64,000 nt of DNA from Alloalcanivorax xenomutans (GCF_900217905.1 NZ_OBMO01000009.1:62001-126000); one strand, 5' to 3'; shown: positions 8,994-19,363, numbered from the stretch's first letter. The notes: generated by a model not told the origin, from the letters alone. Numbers and translations are program-made.

Positions 8994-10261
8994 CCAAGAC
9001 TCCCTCTCTTCACAGTGACGTTCTGATTGTTGGCGGTGGCATGGCCGGGGGCCTGCTGGCGCTGCTGCTGGCCGATCAGGGATTGACGGTGCGGGTGCTG
9101 GATGGCGCCGCCGAACCGGTCTGGCCCGAAGGCGCGCCGGCCCTGCGCGTCTCCACGTTGAACGAAGCCAGCTACTGGCTGCTCAGGCACGCCGGCGCCT
9201 GGCAATACCTGAATCAGCGAAGGGTGCAGCCATATCGTCACATGCGGGTGTGGGACCATGACGGCACCGGCGAAGTGAATTTCGATGTGACCGAGGCCGG
9301 AGCGGAAGCGCTGGGCTGGTTGCTGGAGAACGACCATATCGTCGCCGCTCTGTATCGCGCCGGTACCGACCGCGAGCGCCTGGATTGGCAATGCTGCGCG
9401 CGGGTCGCCGCCGTCCGGCGTACCCCTGAGGGCTGGCGGGTGAGTGCCGGAGACGGGGACTACAGCGCTGACCTGGTGGTGGGCGCCGACGGTGCCCGCT
9501 CGCTGGTGCGCGAGGCGGCGGGCATTCCCGGCGGCCCCCGTGATACCGGGCACCATGCCCTGGTGGCCACTATTGAAACCGAGCGGCCGCATGGTGGTTG
9601 CGCCCGGCAGGTGTTCCTGGAGTCCGGCCCTCTGGCTCTGCTGCCGTTGTTCAACACCGCCGCGAATATAGAAGAAGGGGCCGGTGATGGCCGGCACTGC
9701 TCCATTGTCTGGTCCGGCTGGCCCGGGTTTATCGAAGAGCGCCTGGCGGAAGACGATGACGCCTTCGCCCGTGCCCTGAACCAGGCCACCGCCGAAGTGC
9801 TCGGCCCGGCCCGGCCGGTGAGCCCGCGGCGGGTGTTTCCGATTCAGGAGCGGCACGCCAGCAGCTATCGGGCGCCGGGTCTGGCGCTAGTCGGCGACGC
9901 CGCCCATGTGATTCACCCGCTGGCCGGGCAGGGTATCAATCTGGGCTTCCTGGATGTTGGTGTGCTGGCGGAAGAGCTGGCCCGGGTTCGGCAGGCCGGA
10001 TTGCCGCTGGCCGATCCCGCCGCGCTGGCCCGTTACGAGCGCCGCCGGCGCGCCGATAACCTGCTTATGCAGCAGGCCATGCGCGGCTTCAAGATGCTGT
10101 TCGAACGGCGGGAGCCAGCGTTGCGCTGGCTGCGCAATACCGGCCTTGGCATGGTGGACAAACTGCCGCCGGCACGGCGTCTGTTCATTGAGCATGCCCT
10201 GGGCCGGGCCGGGGATTTGCCACAATTGGCACGTCCTTGCCAATCGATTATGGAGCCTTGA
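8990..10261 (+). CDS. ubiI: UbiI/VisC-type ubiquinone hydroxylase
   Basis: Second FAD-dependent aromatic hydroxylase of the ubiquinone pathway, probably the C5 hydroxylase. Motifs are [14 protein letters not shown] at the N-terminus, [15 protein letters not shown], and [18 protein letters not shown]. The ATG at 8990 overlaps the ubiH stop and gives a clean 423-residue protein; an in-frame start at 8813 would only add sequence antisense in style to UbiH. UbiI, UbiF and UbiM are hard to tell apart by eye, so the symbol rests mainly on the ubiH neighbour. Confidence 0.88.
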   Translation: MTKTPSLHSDVLIVGGGMAGGLLALLLADQGLTVRVLDGAAEPVWPEGAPALRVSTLNEASYWLLRHAGAWQYLNQRRVQPYRHMRVWDHDGTGEVNFDVTEAGAEALGWLLENDHIVAALYRAGTDRERLDWQCCARVAAVRRTPEGWRVSAGDGDYSADLVVGADGARSLVREAAGIPGGPRDTGHHALVATIETERPHGGCARQVFLESGPLALLPLFNTAANIEEGAGDGRHCSIVWSGWPGFIEERLAEDDDAFARALNQATAEVLGPARPVSPRRVFPIQERHASSYRAPGLALVGDAAHVIHPLAGQGINLGFLDVGVLAEELARVRQAGLPLADPAALARYERRRRADNLLMQQAMRGFKMLFERREPALRWLRNTGLGMVDKLPPARRLFIEHALGRAGDLPQLARPCQSIMEP

Positions 10262-10279
10262 TAATCGCGAATCATTTTC
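10261..10279 (+). promoter_or_regulatory. Candidate Fur box upstream of the iron transporter
   Basis: The 19 bases match the classic Fur consensus at 11 positions, best in the 3' half (AATCATTTTC). They lie 20 bases before the fbpA-like start, where an iron repressor would act. The match is weak. Confidence 0.3.
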
Positions 10280-10298
10280 GTTTATGGAGCCATGCCCC

Positions 10299-11309
10299 AT
10301 GACTGTCCTGCGCCGTTTGGCCCTGCCTGCGCTCGCCCTTCTCGTCGCCGCCTGTTCCGAGCAACCCGAGCCGAAAGACGAGGTGGTGGTCTACACCTCT
10401 CGTAACGACGAGCTGATCAAGCCGGTCTTCGACGCTTACACCGCGCAAACCGGTGTTTCCATTCGCTATATCACCGACAACGCCGGTGCTCTGGCGGCCC
10501 GCCTCAAAGCCGAGGGAGAACAGTCCCCGGCGGATCTGCTGGTCACCGTGGACGCCGGCAACCTGTGGCAGGCAACCCAGGAGAACTTGCTGCAACCGGT
10601 GGAATCCACCGTACTGGAAGGCAATGTGCCGGAACATCTGCGCGACGAGCAGGGCCGCTGGTTCGGTCTGACCCAGCGTGCGCGCACCATCGTTTACTCC
10701 ACCGAACGGGTGCGGCCGTCGGAACTGTCCAGCTATGAAGCGCTGGCCGATGAGCAATGGAAGGGCCGTTTGTGTCTGCGCACCTCCAAGAAGGTCTACA
10801 ACCAGTCCCTGGTCGCCACCATGATCGAGCGGCTTGGTGAAGAGGAAGCGGAGCGCGTGGTGCGCGGCTGGGTCGATAACCTGGCCACCGACGTGTTCGC
10901 CAACGACAACGCGGTGATGGAAGCCATCATTGCCGGCCAGTGTGACGTCGGCATCGTCAACACTTACTACTTCGGCCGTTTGCAGCGTGACAATCCCCAA
11001 CTGCCACTGAAATTGTTCTGGGCCAACCAGGACAGCAGCGGCACCCATGTGAATATTTCCGGTGGCGGCGTCACCAAGAACGCGCCCAACCGGGAAGCCG
11101 CCGTGGCGTTGCTGGAGTGGATGAGCAAGCCGGAAGCGCAGAAGCTGCTCGCCGACGGCAACCTGGAGTACCCGGCCAGCTCCGGCGTGGAAGCGGCGGA
11201 GCAGGTCAAAGCCTGGGGAGACTTCAAGGCCGACGACCTCAATGTCAGTGTGGCGGGCAGCCGCCAGGTGGAAGCCGTGAAGCTGATGGACCGTGCCGGT
11301 TACCGCTGA
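10299..11309 (+). CDS. Fe(3+) ABC transporter substrate-binding lipoprotein
   Basis: FbpA/FutA-type ferric-iron binding protein. It starts with a lipoprotein signal ending VAAC (Cys19), so it is probably anchored in the periplasm. The mature start [17 protein letters not shown] and the later [11 protein letters not shown] block, with paired tyrosines, are the family's iron-ligand region. The ATG at 10299 was chosen for its GGAG site 9 bases upstream. Length is 336 residues. It overlaps the permease gene by 17 bases. Confidence 0.92.
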   Translation: MTVLRRLALPALALLVAACSEQPEPKDEVVVYTSRNDELIKPVFDAYTAQTGVSIRYITDNAGALAARLKAEGEQSPADLLVTVDAGNLWQATQENLLQPVESTVLEGNVPEHLRDEQGRWFGLTQRARTIVYSTERVRPSELSSYEALADEQWKGRLCLRTSKKVYNQSLVATMIERLGEEEAERVVRGWVDNLATDVFANDNAVMEAIIAGQCDVGIVNTYYFGRLQRDNPQLPLKLFWANQDSSGTHVNISGGGVTKNAPNREAAVALLEWMSKPEAQKLLADGNLEYPASSGVEAAEQVKAWGDFKADDLNVSVAGSRQVEAVKLMDRAGYR

Positions 11310-12885
11310 TCGCCGTCCGGATCGCTATCTGATTATCGCCGGGGCGCTGGCCCTGGCGGTGCTGTTACCGGTTTCCGTGCTGTTGTCCGCATGGCGCGGC
11401 GACGAATCGGAAACCTGGCGCCATCTGGTGGATACCGTGCTCTGGCGTTTGCTGGGGCATACCGCTTTGCTGGTGATCGGCGTGGGTCTCGGGGTGCTGC
11501 TGCTGGGCGTCAGTCTGGCCTGGCTGGTGGCCACCCAGGATTTTCCCGGTCGCCGTGTGCTCGATTGGGCTTTGCTGTTACCGCTGGCCATGCCGGCCTA
11601 TGTGCTGGCCTTCGTCGTGGTGCAGGGGCTGGACTATTCCGGTCCGGTGCAATCGGCGTTACGTCAGTGGTGGCCGGGGTTTTCCGGCTTCAGCGCACGT
11701 CATCCGTTCTGGGTGATCGCCACCCTGTCCCTGGTGTTCTACCCCTATGTTTACATGCTGGCGCGGCTGGCCTTTCTGACTCAGGGCCGTGCCGTGATGG
11801 AACAGGCCCGGCTGCTTGGCCGTGGTCCCTGGGCGGCGTTCTTCCAGGTGGCGTTGCCGATGGCCCGTCCAGCCATCGCCGCCGGCCTGGCGCTGGCGTT
11901 GATGGAAACGCTGGCGGACTTCGGCGCCGTTTCCGTCTTCAATTTCGACACCTTTACCACCGCCATTTATAAGAGCTGGTATGGCCTGTTCAAACTGGCC
12001 GCCGCCGCTCAGCTGGCCTCGTTGCTGCTGTTGTTTGTGCTGTTGGCGCTATGGCTGGAACGGCGTGGCCGGGGGCGGGCCCGCTATGGGGACCGAGGTG
12101 GCCGCCCGATGGCGGCGGCGCGCTCACGGTGGGCCTGGCTGATGACCGGCTACGCCGGGCTGGTGGTGACGCTGGCCTTCCTGTTGCCGGCGGGACGCTT
12201 GCTGTACTGGGCCCTGGACGAAGTGGCTCGCGGCCTGGACGCGCGATTCGTGTCCATGGCGCTGCGCACTCTGACACTGGGTATCAGCGCCGGCGTGCTG
12301 GTGGTGGTGCTGGCCTCGGTGCTGGCCTGGCTACAGCGCCTGCGGCCACACCGGTTGATGCGCGCGCTGGTGCGCACGGCGACGATGGGGTATGCGCTGC
12401 CTGGCTCGGTGCTGGCGGTGGGGATCGTCATCGGCTTCGCCGCCATCGACCGCCAGTTGGGGCAATGGTTCGGTTGGAGGCAACTGCTGGTGGGCAGTCT
12501 CGGGGCGCTGTTCCTGGCCTATGTGATCCGCTTCATGGCGGTGGCCTTTGGTCCGGTGGAAAGCGCCCTGGAACGGGTTCGCCCGGCTTTGCTGGAAGCC
12601 GCCCGGACTCTTGGTGCGCCGCCGCTGGAAGCGGCACGGCGGGTGTTGCTGCCGATGGTGGCGCCGGGGCTGATCACGGCTTTGTTGCTGGTGGGCATCG
12701 ACATAATGAAGGAAATGCCGGCCACGCTTCTGCTTCGTCCCTTCGGCTGGGACACCCTGGCCGTGCGCATCTATGAACTCACCGCGGAAGGGGAGTGGCA
12801 ACGCGCCGCTCTACCGTCTCTCGCCCTGGTGGCGGTGGGCCTGCTGCCGGTCTATCTGCTGGTCCGCCGGCTACGCCATTCCTGA
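11293..12885 (+). CDS. Fe(3+) ABC transporter permease
   Basis: FbpB/HitB-type fused permease, 530 residues, with two binding-protein-dependent transport domains and about 12 membrane helices. Both EAA loops, which contact the ATPase, are visible: [15 protein letters not shown] (about residues 170-185) and [17 protein letters not shown] (about 435-450). A GTG start at 11293 lies within the end of the binding-protein gene. No ATPase gene follows, so the transporter must borrow one from elsewhere. Confidence 0.92.
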   Translation: MPVTADRRPDRYLIIAGALALAVLLPVSVLLSAWRGDESETWRHLVDTVLWRLLGHTALLVIGVGLGVLLLGVSLAWLVATQDFPGRRVLDWALLLPLAMPAYVLAFVVVQGLDYSGPVQSALRQWWPGFSGFSARHPFWVIATLSLVFYPYVYMLARLAFLTQGRAVMEQARLLGRGPWAAFFQVALPMARPAIAAGLALALMETLADFGAVSVFNFDTFTTAIYKSWYGLFKLAAAAQLASLLLLFVLLALWLERRGRGRARYGDRGGRPMAAARSRWAWLMTGYAGLVVTLAFLLPAGRLLYWALDEVARGLDARFVSMALRTLTLGISAGVLVVVLASVLAWLQRLRPHRLMRALVRTATMGYALPGSVLAVGIVIGFAAIDRQLGQWFGWRQLLVGSLGALFLAYVIRFMAVAFGPVESALERVRPALLEAARTLGAPPLEAARRVLLPMVAPGLITALLLVGIDIMKEMPATLLLRPFGWDTLAVRIYELTAEGEWQRAALPSLALVAVGLLPVYLLVRRLRHS

Positions 12886-12913
12886 CCGCAATCCACGGGT
12901 TGCCACGAAGCCT

Positions 12914-12943
12914 CTATGGGAGCTTGCCCTGCAAGCGAATTTC
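12914..12943 (+). repeat. REP-like palindrome, family A
   Basis: Contains TATGGGAGCTTGCCCTGC followed by AAGCGAAT, a variant of the TGTGGGAGC...GCGAAT element that recurs in intergenic gaps of this window (13006, 18084, 19758, 22697). It resembles Pseudomonas-type REP sequences. Confidence 0.7.
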
Positions 12944-12962
12944 CCTACGCCGGAGGCCCCGT

Positions 12963-12989
12963 AATTCGCCAGCAAGCTAGCTCCCACAG
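12963..12989 (-). repeat. REP-like palindrome, family A, inverted copy
   Basis: Reads CTGTGGGAGCTAGCTTGCTG on the minus strand. It faces the copy at 13006-13033, so together they make a paired, BIME-like arrangement after the iron permease gene. Confidence 0.65.
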
Positions 12990-13005
12990 TTTTTGCTACG
13001 AAGCC

Positions 13006-13033
13006 GCTGTGGGAAGCTTGCTTGCAAGCGAAT
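13006..13033 (+). repeat. REP-like palindrome, family A
   Basis: GCTGTGGGAAGCTTGCTTGC followed by AAGCGAAT. It is the third copy within 120 bases downstream of the iron permease. Confidence 0.7.
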
Positions 13034-13229
13034 ATGGCAATGCCGGGGACGCATCCGCGTTGCAGACACCATGGAGCCTCCTCCTGTACTGCCAGTAACC
13101 AACATGTAACTTTCGGTAACGAATGTGCGCAAAATGTATAGCTGGGACAGTCGGAAAATTTGGTGAACACATGGTGACTATTTAAACTTTCATATAAAAA
13201 TAATGAGTAACGAATGCATCACTTTTCCC

Positions 13230-13248
13230 GAAAATTTCCGAAATTTTC
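13230..13248. promoter_or_regulatory. Perfect 9-1-9 palindrome, operator candidate
   Basis: GAAAATTTC, one base, GAAATTTTC: a perfect 19-bp dyad about 220 bases upstream of the FadL-like start. The bound regulator is unknown. Confidence 0.55.
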
Positions 13249-13256
13249 CTGCTTTT

Positions 13257-13276
13257 TCTAATTATAAATAATTAGA
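13257..13276. promoter_or_regulatory. Perfect 8-4-8 palindrome, operator candidate
   Basis: TCTAATTA, TAAA, TAATTAGA: a second perfect dyad starting 8 bases after the first one ends. Its centre contains TATAAA and could overlap a -10 element. Confidence 0.5.
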
Positions 13277-13471
13277 TGGCCTTATATGACCGGATCCAAA
13301 GTATTAAATTTATGGATCAGTTAACAAATGGAAACTAAAGGTCGCCAAGAGCTTCTTTCGCTCGTTATCCTGTAGACGATACTTGGCAGATTGTTACCCC
13401 CTCCAGGTATCCCTTTACCTCGAATAACAAGCGTCTTGCCGTTTCCCGAACGGCTGTATGGAGATGTACCC

Positions 13472-14830
13472 ATGAAAAAGAACAAGGTGCTTCAGGGAGC
13501 TGCCCTGGTGGCTTCCATGGGCGTGCTCGGTGGTCAGGCCATGGCGAGCATGGGCAACATCGGAACGACCTATGGCGTGCTGCCGTCCGACATCGCTTCC
13601 GCTCAAGGGCTTTCCCTGTTCAATACCCAGGTTTCCGCCGTCTACTACAACCCGGCTTATCTCGCCAAGGATCCCCGTGGTGAATTGACCTTCGGCTTGC
13701 TGCACGCGGAGCACGAGCTGCGCGCCAACAGCCTGGGTGGCGCCGCGCCGCCGATCCGCAACGGGGATGTGCTGCAGGATTCCCCGTCCCAGCACGTTCT
13801 GGTGGGGATGAAAACCGATCTGAGTTCCATGACCCGTTTCAAACACCCGATCTACATGGGTGTGATGCTGGGTGTGGAAAAATACGGTGAGGAGATGATG
13901 GCGTTTGAGTCCGCCACCTCCAACGAAGGGCAGTACTTCGAATATGGCCGTCAGCCGCTGTTTCTGGTGCTCGGCGGTGCCACTCAGATCTGGCGTGGTC
14001 TGGACGCCGGCGCCTCCGCCCGTCTGACCCTGCATTCCGATGCGGAACTGCGCGCCACCACCACCCTGGGTGGCGAGACCAGCTATGAATCCCTGAACGT
14101 TTCCGCCAAACCCTCGATCCGCCCGATTCTCAGCATGAACATGGACTGGAGTGAGAGCTTCTGCCCCGATGGCGGGTGCTGGTACAACGGCCTGGAAACC
14201 GCGTTCTCCTATCGCGGCTACTCCAACACCAAGACCACCGTCGACGCCAACACCGTGATTCCCGGCACCATCGGCGAACCCGGCCTGTCCCTGGCGGTAA
14301 CCACCCTGGATTCCTACCAGCCGGATATCTTTGCGTTGGGCATGCTGTACGGTAAGGAACGCTTCCGCGTCGGCGTTGGCGTGGAACTGCAGCGCTGGTC
14401 CGATCTGGAAGAGGAATTCGAAGGCGACACCATCAAGGATCAGGCCGTTGAGGACGGCATTGGCGTGCTCGAATTCAAGGACATTGTTATTCCGCGCATC
14501 GGCGCCGAGTTCAAGGTATCGCCGAACTACACCCTCACCGGCGGGGTCGCCTACAGCAAATCGCCGCTGGACTCCGACGCCTCACTGGACGTGAATTACC
14601 TGGATGCCGACAAGCTGATCGTCGGTCTCGGGCTCACCGCCCAGTTCGATGATCCCCACTTCTTCGCCTTCCCGGTGCGCTTCGACCTGGCCTACCAGTA
14701 TCAGAAGTTGCGGCCGCGGGACTTCGACCTGTACGCCACCAATTCGCCCAGCTACCCGCAGTCCTACGAGCGGGTGGAAGCGGAAGGTGACGTTCATGTC
14801 TTTGCCGGTTCGGTAACCCTGAAGTTCTAA
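13472..14830 (+). CDS. FadL/OmpP1-like outer-membrane beta-barrel protein
   Basis: A 452-residue barrel with a Sec signal peptide (cleavage probable after AMA, residue 25) and a terminal phenylalanine (VTLKF), the usual signal for barrel assembly. The early SAVYYNPAYLA block resembles the NPA hatch motif of FadL-type hydrophobic-compound channels; TraF_2-annotated barrels look similar, so the subfamily is uncertain. The start at 13472 has GGAG 9 bases upstream; an in-frame upstream start at 13391 lacks a signal sequence at its N-terminus. It is followed after 12 bases by the Ig-like lipoprotein, suggesting a joint cell-surface role, perhaps in hydrocarbon or lipid uptake (inference). Confidence 0.75.
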   Translation: MKKNKVLQGAALVASMGVLGGQAMASMGNIGTTYGVLPSDIASAQGLSLFNTQVSAVYYNPAYLAKDPRGELTFGLLHAEHELRANSLGGAAPPIRNGDVLQDSPSQHVLVGMKTDLSSMTRFKHPIYMGVMLGVEKYGEEMMAFESATSNEGQYFEYGRQPLFLVLGGATQIWRGLDAGASARLTLHSDAELRATTTLGGETSYESLNVSAKPSIRPILSMNMDWSESFCPDGGCWYNGLETAFSYRGYSNTKTTVDANTVIPGTIGEPGLSLAVTTLDSYQPDIFALGMLYGKERFRVGVGVELQRWSDLEEEFEGDTIKDQAVEDGIGVLEFKDIVIPRIGAEFKVSPNYTLTGGVAYSKSPLDSDASLDVNYLDADKLIVGLGLTAQFDDPHFFAFPVRFDLAYQYQKLRPRDFDLYATNSPSYPQSYERVEAEGDVHVFAGSVTLKF

Positions 14831-14842
14831 CGGAGGCCTCCC

Positions 14843-17800
14843 ATGAGCATGCGTATCGTGTTGGCGCTGTGTGGCGCCACGTTGCTGGCCGCCTGCGGCG
14901 GCGGTGGCGGCAGCAGTCAGTCCGTGGACTTCAGTCCCTGGGAACAGATCACGCTGTACTACAGCTACCCCTATAACGCTCAGGCCGGTGTGTCCCCGAA
15001 TGCACCGCTGGTACTGGCGTTTTCCGAAGCCGTGCCGCAACTGAGCGCGGATCAGTTTTCCCTGCGGGGCCCGGATGGCGCCGTCCAACTGACCCTGGAA
15101 CAGGTCAATGGCAACAAGAGCGTGGTGCTGACGCCGGCCGCGCCGTTGGCGGTGAACAGTGAATACACCCTGACCCTGAACGGGATCGGCGAGGACGGTG
15201 ATAAGGAACTGCTGCCCGGCGGCCAACTGGCTTTCTCCACCCGGCCGGCATTGGAAGGGGCAAAGGAAGAGCGCAGTAGCGCGGCGGCTTTCCAGTTGGA
15301 ACGCATCATTCCCAATGGTGACGATCTGCCGTTCCTGGATTTCTCCTCGGTGCAACTGACCCTGTCCCAGCCCATTGATCCGACCACGGTGAAGTATGGC
15401 GAGACCGTGCGCCTGACCCAGGGCGGCGAACTGGTGCCGGCCACCGTGCTGGCCAATGGACGCTTCCTGACCGTGGACCCCACCGACAGCGAGGACGCCG
15501 ACGGCAATACCGTGGACGCCCTGAAAGCCGGTGAGGAGGTCACCCTGGAGGTCACCGGCGGCGTGCAAAGCCTGTTCGGTGAACAACTGACCGCCATTAA
15601 CCGCAGCTTCACTCCGCTGGATACCAAGCCCCGTTCGGTAATGGTGCAGGAAGCGGCCCAGGCGGGTGACCCCGCGGCGGGTTGCCTGGCGGACGGCACC
15701 ATCCGGTCGCCGCTTAACAATGAGAGCATCAACTGCGTGCCGGTGAAGTCAAATTTGCTGGGTGACACCACCGTTTCCATGCTCTCCGGCGATGTTTTCG
15801 CCGAACTGGCGTTCGCGCCCAACTTCCCGGACACCACGCCGCTGCGTTTGCCGCGCGGTTCATTGCTGCACGGTGAGCCTTTGGACGTGCTGATCGGCGG
15901 CCAGGTGCCGGCGGGTTTCGATTCCGGTGACGTCACCGTGACCATCCTGTCGGACGCCAATGGGTACTTGATGAACGCCCCTTACAGCACGGACCCCAAT
16001 GCGCCCCGGCGCCTGGTGCTGACCATGGACGTGGCGTTCGATACCGCCGACTCCCGCGCCAACGGCGCCTTCAACCAGGACCTGATGCAAGTGGAACTGG
16101 TGGGCACCGCCATCGTCGAGGGCGACCGCCTGGTGGTCGATGCCATCGGCGTGGTGGAGCCGCGCGTGCTGGGTGTGGAAAACGCCTACGGCGTGCTCAG
16201 CTTCCATATGGAGTCCTACTCCGACCAGACCATTCCGCGCAAACCGGAACCGGATATGGATGGGCCGGTGCTGAGCTCCTGGGTGCCTGGTGACCACACC
16301 AACAAACACCGCCCCGGTGACCCGGTGATCCTGACATTTGATCATCCGCTGGATCCTCAGTCCGTTGAGAAGGACGTGAGCTTGCAATTACTCGGTGCGA
16401 ATACGCCGGTGGCGTTCGATTATGTGGTGGACGGTTCCTCCATCGTGATCCGACCGGAAACGCCGTTGCAGCACAACACCGATTACCAGGTGCTGTTTGA
16501 CGACCGCCTCACCGACGTGGCCGGCAACCCGGCGCAACCGCAAACCCTGGATTTCCGGCTGCCGGAATATGTGCTGGATGATGGCGATCCGGAGACCCCT
16601 CCCGTGCCGGAACAATCCCCGGTGGTGCTGACCGCCTACCCGGGTTTCCCCTGCGTCACCACCGACCGCAATCTGGCCGCCAACGATGCCGGTCGTTGTG
16701 CCGGTGGCAAGGACGATGACGACCACCTGCCGGTATTGCCCCTGGCCGCCAATCGCCCCATCGCGGTGACCTTTTCCCAGGAAATGGATGAACAGTCCGT
16801 TCGCGACCATTTCATTGTGGAAAGCGTGGATGATGCCGGCAGTACCTTGGAGGTTGTCGAGGGCAAGCTGACCTATATGGGCCGCAAGATCGTTTTCGAA
16901 CCCGACCAGCCCTGGGAAGAGGGTGTGCTGTACCGGTATACGCTGCCCTCCCAGGAAGGCAGCGTGGACGCCGCCAGCTGCGCGGGGGTTGCGATTTGTG
17001 ACGTCCGTGGCCTGCCACTGCAAACACAACTCCTGGCGCAAAACGCGGATGACGCCCCGGCGGCCACCGACGGCGGCCCCAACCTGGAAATCTTTTTCCG
17101 TGGCGCGCCCAACACCACCGCGACCCTGCAGCCGCTGCGTAACCTACCCACCTCGGATGTGAACGCGAACTTTGTTTGGGACAGTGGTGAAGTGCCGCCG
17201 TCCCAGGATGCGGAGGCGAAACGGAACAGCGCGCGAATCGTGCGCGATCCGGAGTCCAACAAAGACGGTGATGGTTCCGCCGGCTCCGGGGCGGTGACCG
17301 ATGCTGAAGTGGGCTGTGCCGTCGGGGAGAGTTGTCCGGACGACAAGTTCAGCTACATCAGCGGCAATTTGGATGTGGAGGTGGTAGGTTTCAGAACCGC
17401 CGATGAAGTTAAGGCCATGGATGATGGCAGCACACCGCAGGAAGCCTTGGATAATGGCGGGGTGCTGGTCTATATCATGCCGACTCAGCTGGTCGTGTCG
17501 AGCGCTACGGTATATTCCGAGCCGGTATTGGGCGATGCGCCGCCGGCCGCCACTGGGCCGCAATTCATGCGTATCCGCTACACCTGTGATGCGACCAGTA
17601 CGGACAACCCCTGCTCGGAGCCGGATATGGGGCGGGTACGAGGCTGGATTGTGAAAGGGGAGAATAACCCTCGTTTCCTGACCAATCTGGACCTGTATCT
17701 GGACGCGCCGAAATTGTCGCCAACCGTCAGCATCCCTCTGCTCGGGACCTTCACCTTGACGCACAATCTGCATAGTTATCTGCTGGATGGCTTGCAACTA

Positions 17801-17980
17801 GCCGGTGACGTTACCTTCCTGGATGATGGCCGCCTGCAAATCGAGCAGATCAGCCAGAATAAGCTTGCTCTTGGCGTTGAGCTGGGAGGGTTGCCCCTGA
17901 ACTTGCCTGCTTCCATTTATGTGGGCATCCCCGCCGGCGACACTTTCCTCAACTACCTCAGTGAGCCCATCAAGCAATAA
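14843..17980 (+). CDS. Large Ig-like domain lipoprotein
   Basis: 1045 residues. A lipoprotein signal ends LLAAC (Cys18), followed by a Gly-Ser linker. Several Big_5/SbsA-type Ig-like modules can be picked out by the recurring pattern of PLVLAFSEAV/PVILTFDHPL/IAVTFSQEMD strands, each followed by a polar loop and LxxxTxYxL-type strands (about residues 35-115, 475-560 and 625-700). It has a good GGAGG ribosome site and forms an operon with the FadL-like gene. It is a paralogue of the partial gene at 2-2152. It is likely an outer-membrane surface protein; its ligand is unknown. Confidence 0.82.
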   Translation: MSMRIVLALCGATLLAACGGGGGSSQSVDFSPWEQITLYYSYPYNAQAGVSPNAPLVLAFSEAVPQLSADQFSLRGPDGAVQLTLEQVNGNKSVVLTPAAPLAVNSEYTLTLNGIGEDGDKELLPGGQLAFSTRPALEGAKEERSSAAAFQLERIIPNGDDLPFLDFSSVQLTLSQPIDPTTVKYGETVRLTQGGELVPATVLANGRFLTVDPTDSEDADGNTVDALKAGEEVTLEVTGGVQSLFGEQLTAINRSFTPLDTKPRSVMVQEAAQAGDPAAGCLADGTIRSPLNNESINCVPVKSNLLGDTTVSMLSGDVFAELAFAPNFPDTTPLRLPRGSLLHGEPLDVLIGGQVPAGFDSGDVTVTILSDANGYLMNAPYSTDPNAPRRLVLTMDVAFDTADSRANGAFNQDLMQVELVGTAIVEGDRLVVDAIGVVEPRVLGVENAYGVLSFHMESYSDQTIPRKPEPDMDGPVLSSWVPGDHTNKHRPGDPVILTFDHPLDPQSVEKDVSLQLLGANTPVAFDYVVDGSSIVIRPETPLQHNTDYQVLFDDRLTDVAGNPAQPQTLDFRLPEYVLDDGDPETPPVPEQSPVVLTAYPGFPCVTTDRNLAANDAGRCAGGKDDDDHLPVLPLAANRPIAVTFSQEMDEQSVRDHFIVESVDDAGSTLEVVEGKLTYMGRKIVFEPDQPWEEGVLYRYTLPSQEGSVDAASCAGVAICDVRGLPLQTQLLAQNADDAPAATDGGPNLEIFFRGAPNTTATLQPLRNLPTSDVNANFVWDSGEVPPSQDAEAKRNSARIVRDPESNKDGDGSAGSGAVTDAEVGCAVGESCPDDKFSYISGNLDVEVVGFRTADEVKAMDDGSTPQEALDNGGVLVYIMPTQLVVSSATVYSEPVLGDAPPAATGPQFMRIRYTCDATSTDNPCSEPDMGRVRGWIVKGENNPRFLTNLDLYLDAPKLSPTVSIPLLGTFTLTHNLHSYLLDGLQLAGDVTFLDDGRLQIEQISQNKLALGVELGGLPLNLPASIYVGIPAGDTFLNYLSEPIKQ

Positions 17981-18013
17981 CCCTTCCTTATGTGCATCAC
18001 CTCTGTGCACCCT

Positions 18014-18041
18014 CCGCCGGCCCCTCGGGGCCGGCTTTTTT
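18014..18041 (+). terminator. Rho-independent terminator
   Basis: A 9-bp GC-only stem (GCCGGCCCC with GGGGCCGGC, 18016-18035) is followed by six T residues. It lies 35 bases after the lipoprotein stop. Confidence 0.9.
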
Positions 18042-18083
18042 ATGGTCGTGGCCCCGCCATTCGATGCGTCTGTCTGTTCGAAG

Positions 18084-18114
18084 CCGCTGTGGGAACGGGC
18101 CTGCCCGCGAATGG
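18084..18114 (+). repeat. REP-like palindrome, family A
   Basis: CCGCTGTGGGAACGGGCCTG followed by CCCGCGAATGG. It lies between the lipoprotein terminator and gcvT. Confidence 0.7.
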
Positions 18115-18239
18115 CTGTTACTCCCGGCCTTCGGAATGCTCTCGATAGCTCAAAAAACAACCACTCCCGGGCGCCGCCGTCCTAGGCGCCACCGGCCAGG
18201 TTCGTTATCCTTCACTTTCCCTTACTGAGTGGCTTCAAC

Positions 18240-19337
18240 ATGGGTCATCGCACACCGCTTTATGACGAACACGTCGCCGTTGGCGGCAAAATGGTGGATT
18301 TCGGCGGCTGGGACATGCCCATCCACTACGGCTCCCAGATCGAGGAGCACCACGCCGTGCGTCAGGACGCCGGCATGTTCGACGTCTCCCACATGACCGT
18401 GGTGGATGTCTCCGGCACCGGCGCCCGCGATTACCTGCGCCGCCTGCTCGCCAACGACGTCGATAGCATCGAGACCGGCCGCGCCCTGTACTCCGGCATG
18501 CTCAACGAAGGCGGCGGCGTGATCGATGATCTGATCGTCTACAAGGGCGACAAGGATTACCGGCTGGTGGTAAATTGCGCCACCCGCGACACCGACCTGG
18601 AATGGATGGAGCAGCAGGCCGGCGGCTTCGCCGTGGACATCCGCGAGCGCCCGGAACTGGCCATGATCGCCGTGCAGGGCCCTGAGGCCCGGGCCAAACT
18701 GGCCGCCCTGCTGGACGGTGAACGCCGCGACGCGGTGGAGAATCTGGGCGTGTTCGCCTTCGCCGATTGCGGCGACTGGACCATCGCCCGCACCGGTTAT
18801 ACCGGCGAAGACGGCGTGGAGATCATCCTGCCCGGCCACCACGCGGTGGCGCTGTGGAAGCAATTGGCGGACGCCGGCGTGCGCCCGGCCGGCCTCGGCG
18901 CCCGGGACACCCTGCGTCTGGAAGCGGGCATGAACCTCTACGGTAACGACATGGACGGCACGGTTTCGCCGCTGGAAGCCGCCATGGGCTGGACCGTGAA
19001 GTTCAACGAAGGCCGTGATTTCATCGGCCGGGACGCGCTGGAGCGCCAGAAGGAAAAAGGCCACCACCGGCTGGTGGGTCTGGTGCTGGAAGGCAAGGGC
19101 GTGCTGCGCGCCCACCAGAAAGTCATCACCGGGGACGGCGAAGGAGCGGAATTCGAGGGTGAAATTACCAGCGGTACTTTTTCACCGACCCTGGGCAAAT
19201 CCATTGCCCTGGCCCGGGTGCCCGCCGGCACCAAAGGCCAGGTGCGGGTGGAAATCCGCAAGAAGCACCTGCCCGCGCAGGTGGTACGGCCGCCGTTCGT
19301 GCGCAACGGCAAAACGGTTTATAAATCGATCGACTGA
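18240..19337 (+). CDS. gcvT: Glycine cleavage system T protein (aminomethyltransferase)
   Basis: Transfers the methylene carbon from the lipoyl-bound aminomethyl group to tetrahydrofolate and releases ammonia. The start [22 protein letters not shown], split as [10 protein letters not shown] and [12 protein letters not shown], is the typical GcvT N-terminus; [22 protein letters not shown] and the C-terminal barrel are present. Length is 365 residues. First gene of gcvT-gcvH-gcvPA-gcvPB. No glycine riboswitch is recognisable in the 200 bases upstream. Confidence 0.96.
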   Translation: MGHRTPLYDEHVAVGGKMVDFGGWDMPIHYGSQIEEHHAVRQDAGMFDVSHMTVVDVSGTGARDYLRRLLANDVDSIETGRALYSGMLNEGGGVIDDLIVYKGDKDYRLVVNCATRDTDLEWMEQQAGGFAVDIRERPELAMIAVQGPEARAKLAALLDGERRDAVENLGVFAFADCGDWTIARTGYTGEDGVEIILPGHHAVALWKQLADAGVRPAGLGARDTLRLEAGMNLYGNDMDGTVSPLEAAMGWTVKFNEGRDFIGRDALERQKEKGHHRLVGLVLEGKGVLRAHQKVITGDGEGAEFEGEITSGTFSPTLGKSIALARVPAGTKGQVRVEIRKKHLPAQVVRPPFVRNGKTVYKSID

Positions 19338-19363
19338 CCGATCTGTGAAATAGGGGAACATCA

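Larger units (their letters stand above)
13034..13471 (+). promoter_or_regulatory. AT-rich regulatory leader of the FadL-like gene
   Basis: No coding sequence is convincing in these 438 bases. The segment 13090-13340 is sharply AT-rich compared with its neighbours and holds two perfect inverted repeats, listed separately. The size suggests a long leader or several regulator sites controlling the barrel/lipoprotein operon that follows. Confidence 0.55.

Noticed and set aside
18042-18239. Glycine riboswitch ahead of gcvT
   Set aside because: The conserved aptamer cores could not be found; only a REP repeat and ordinary sequence are present.
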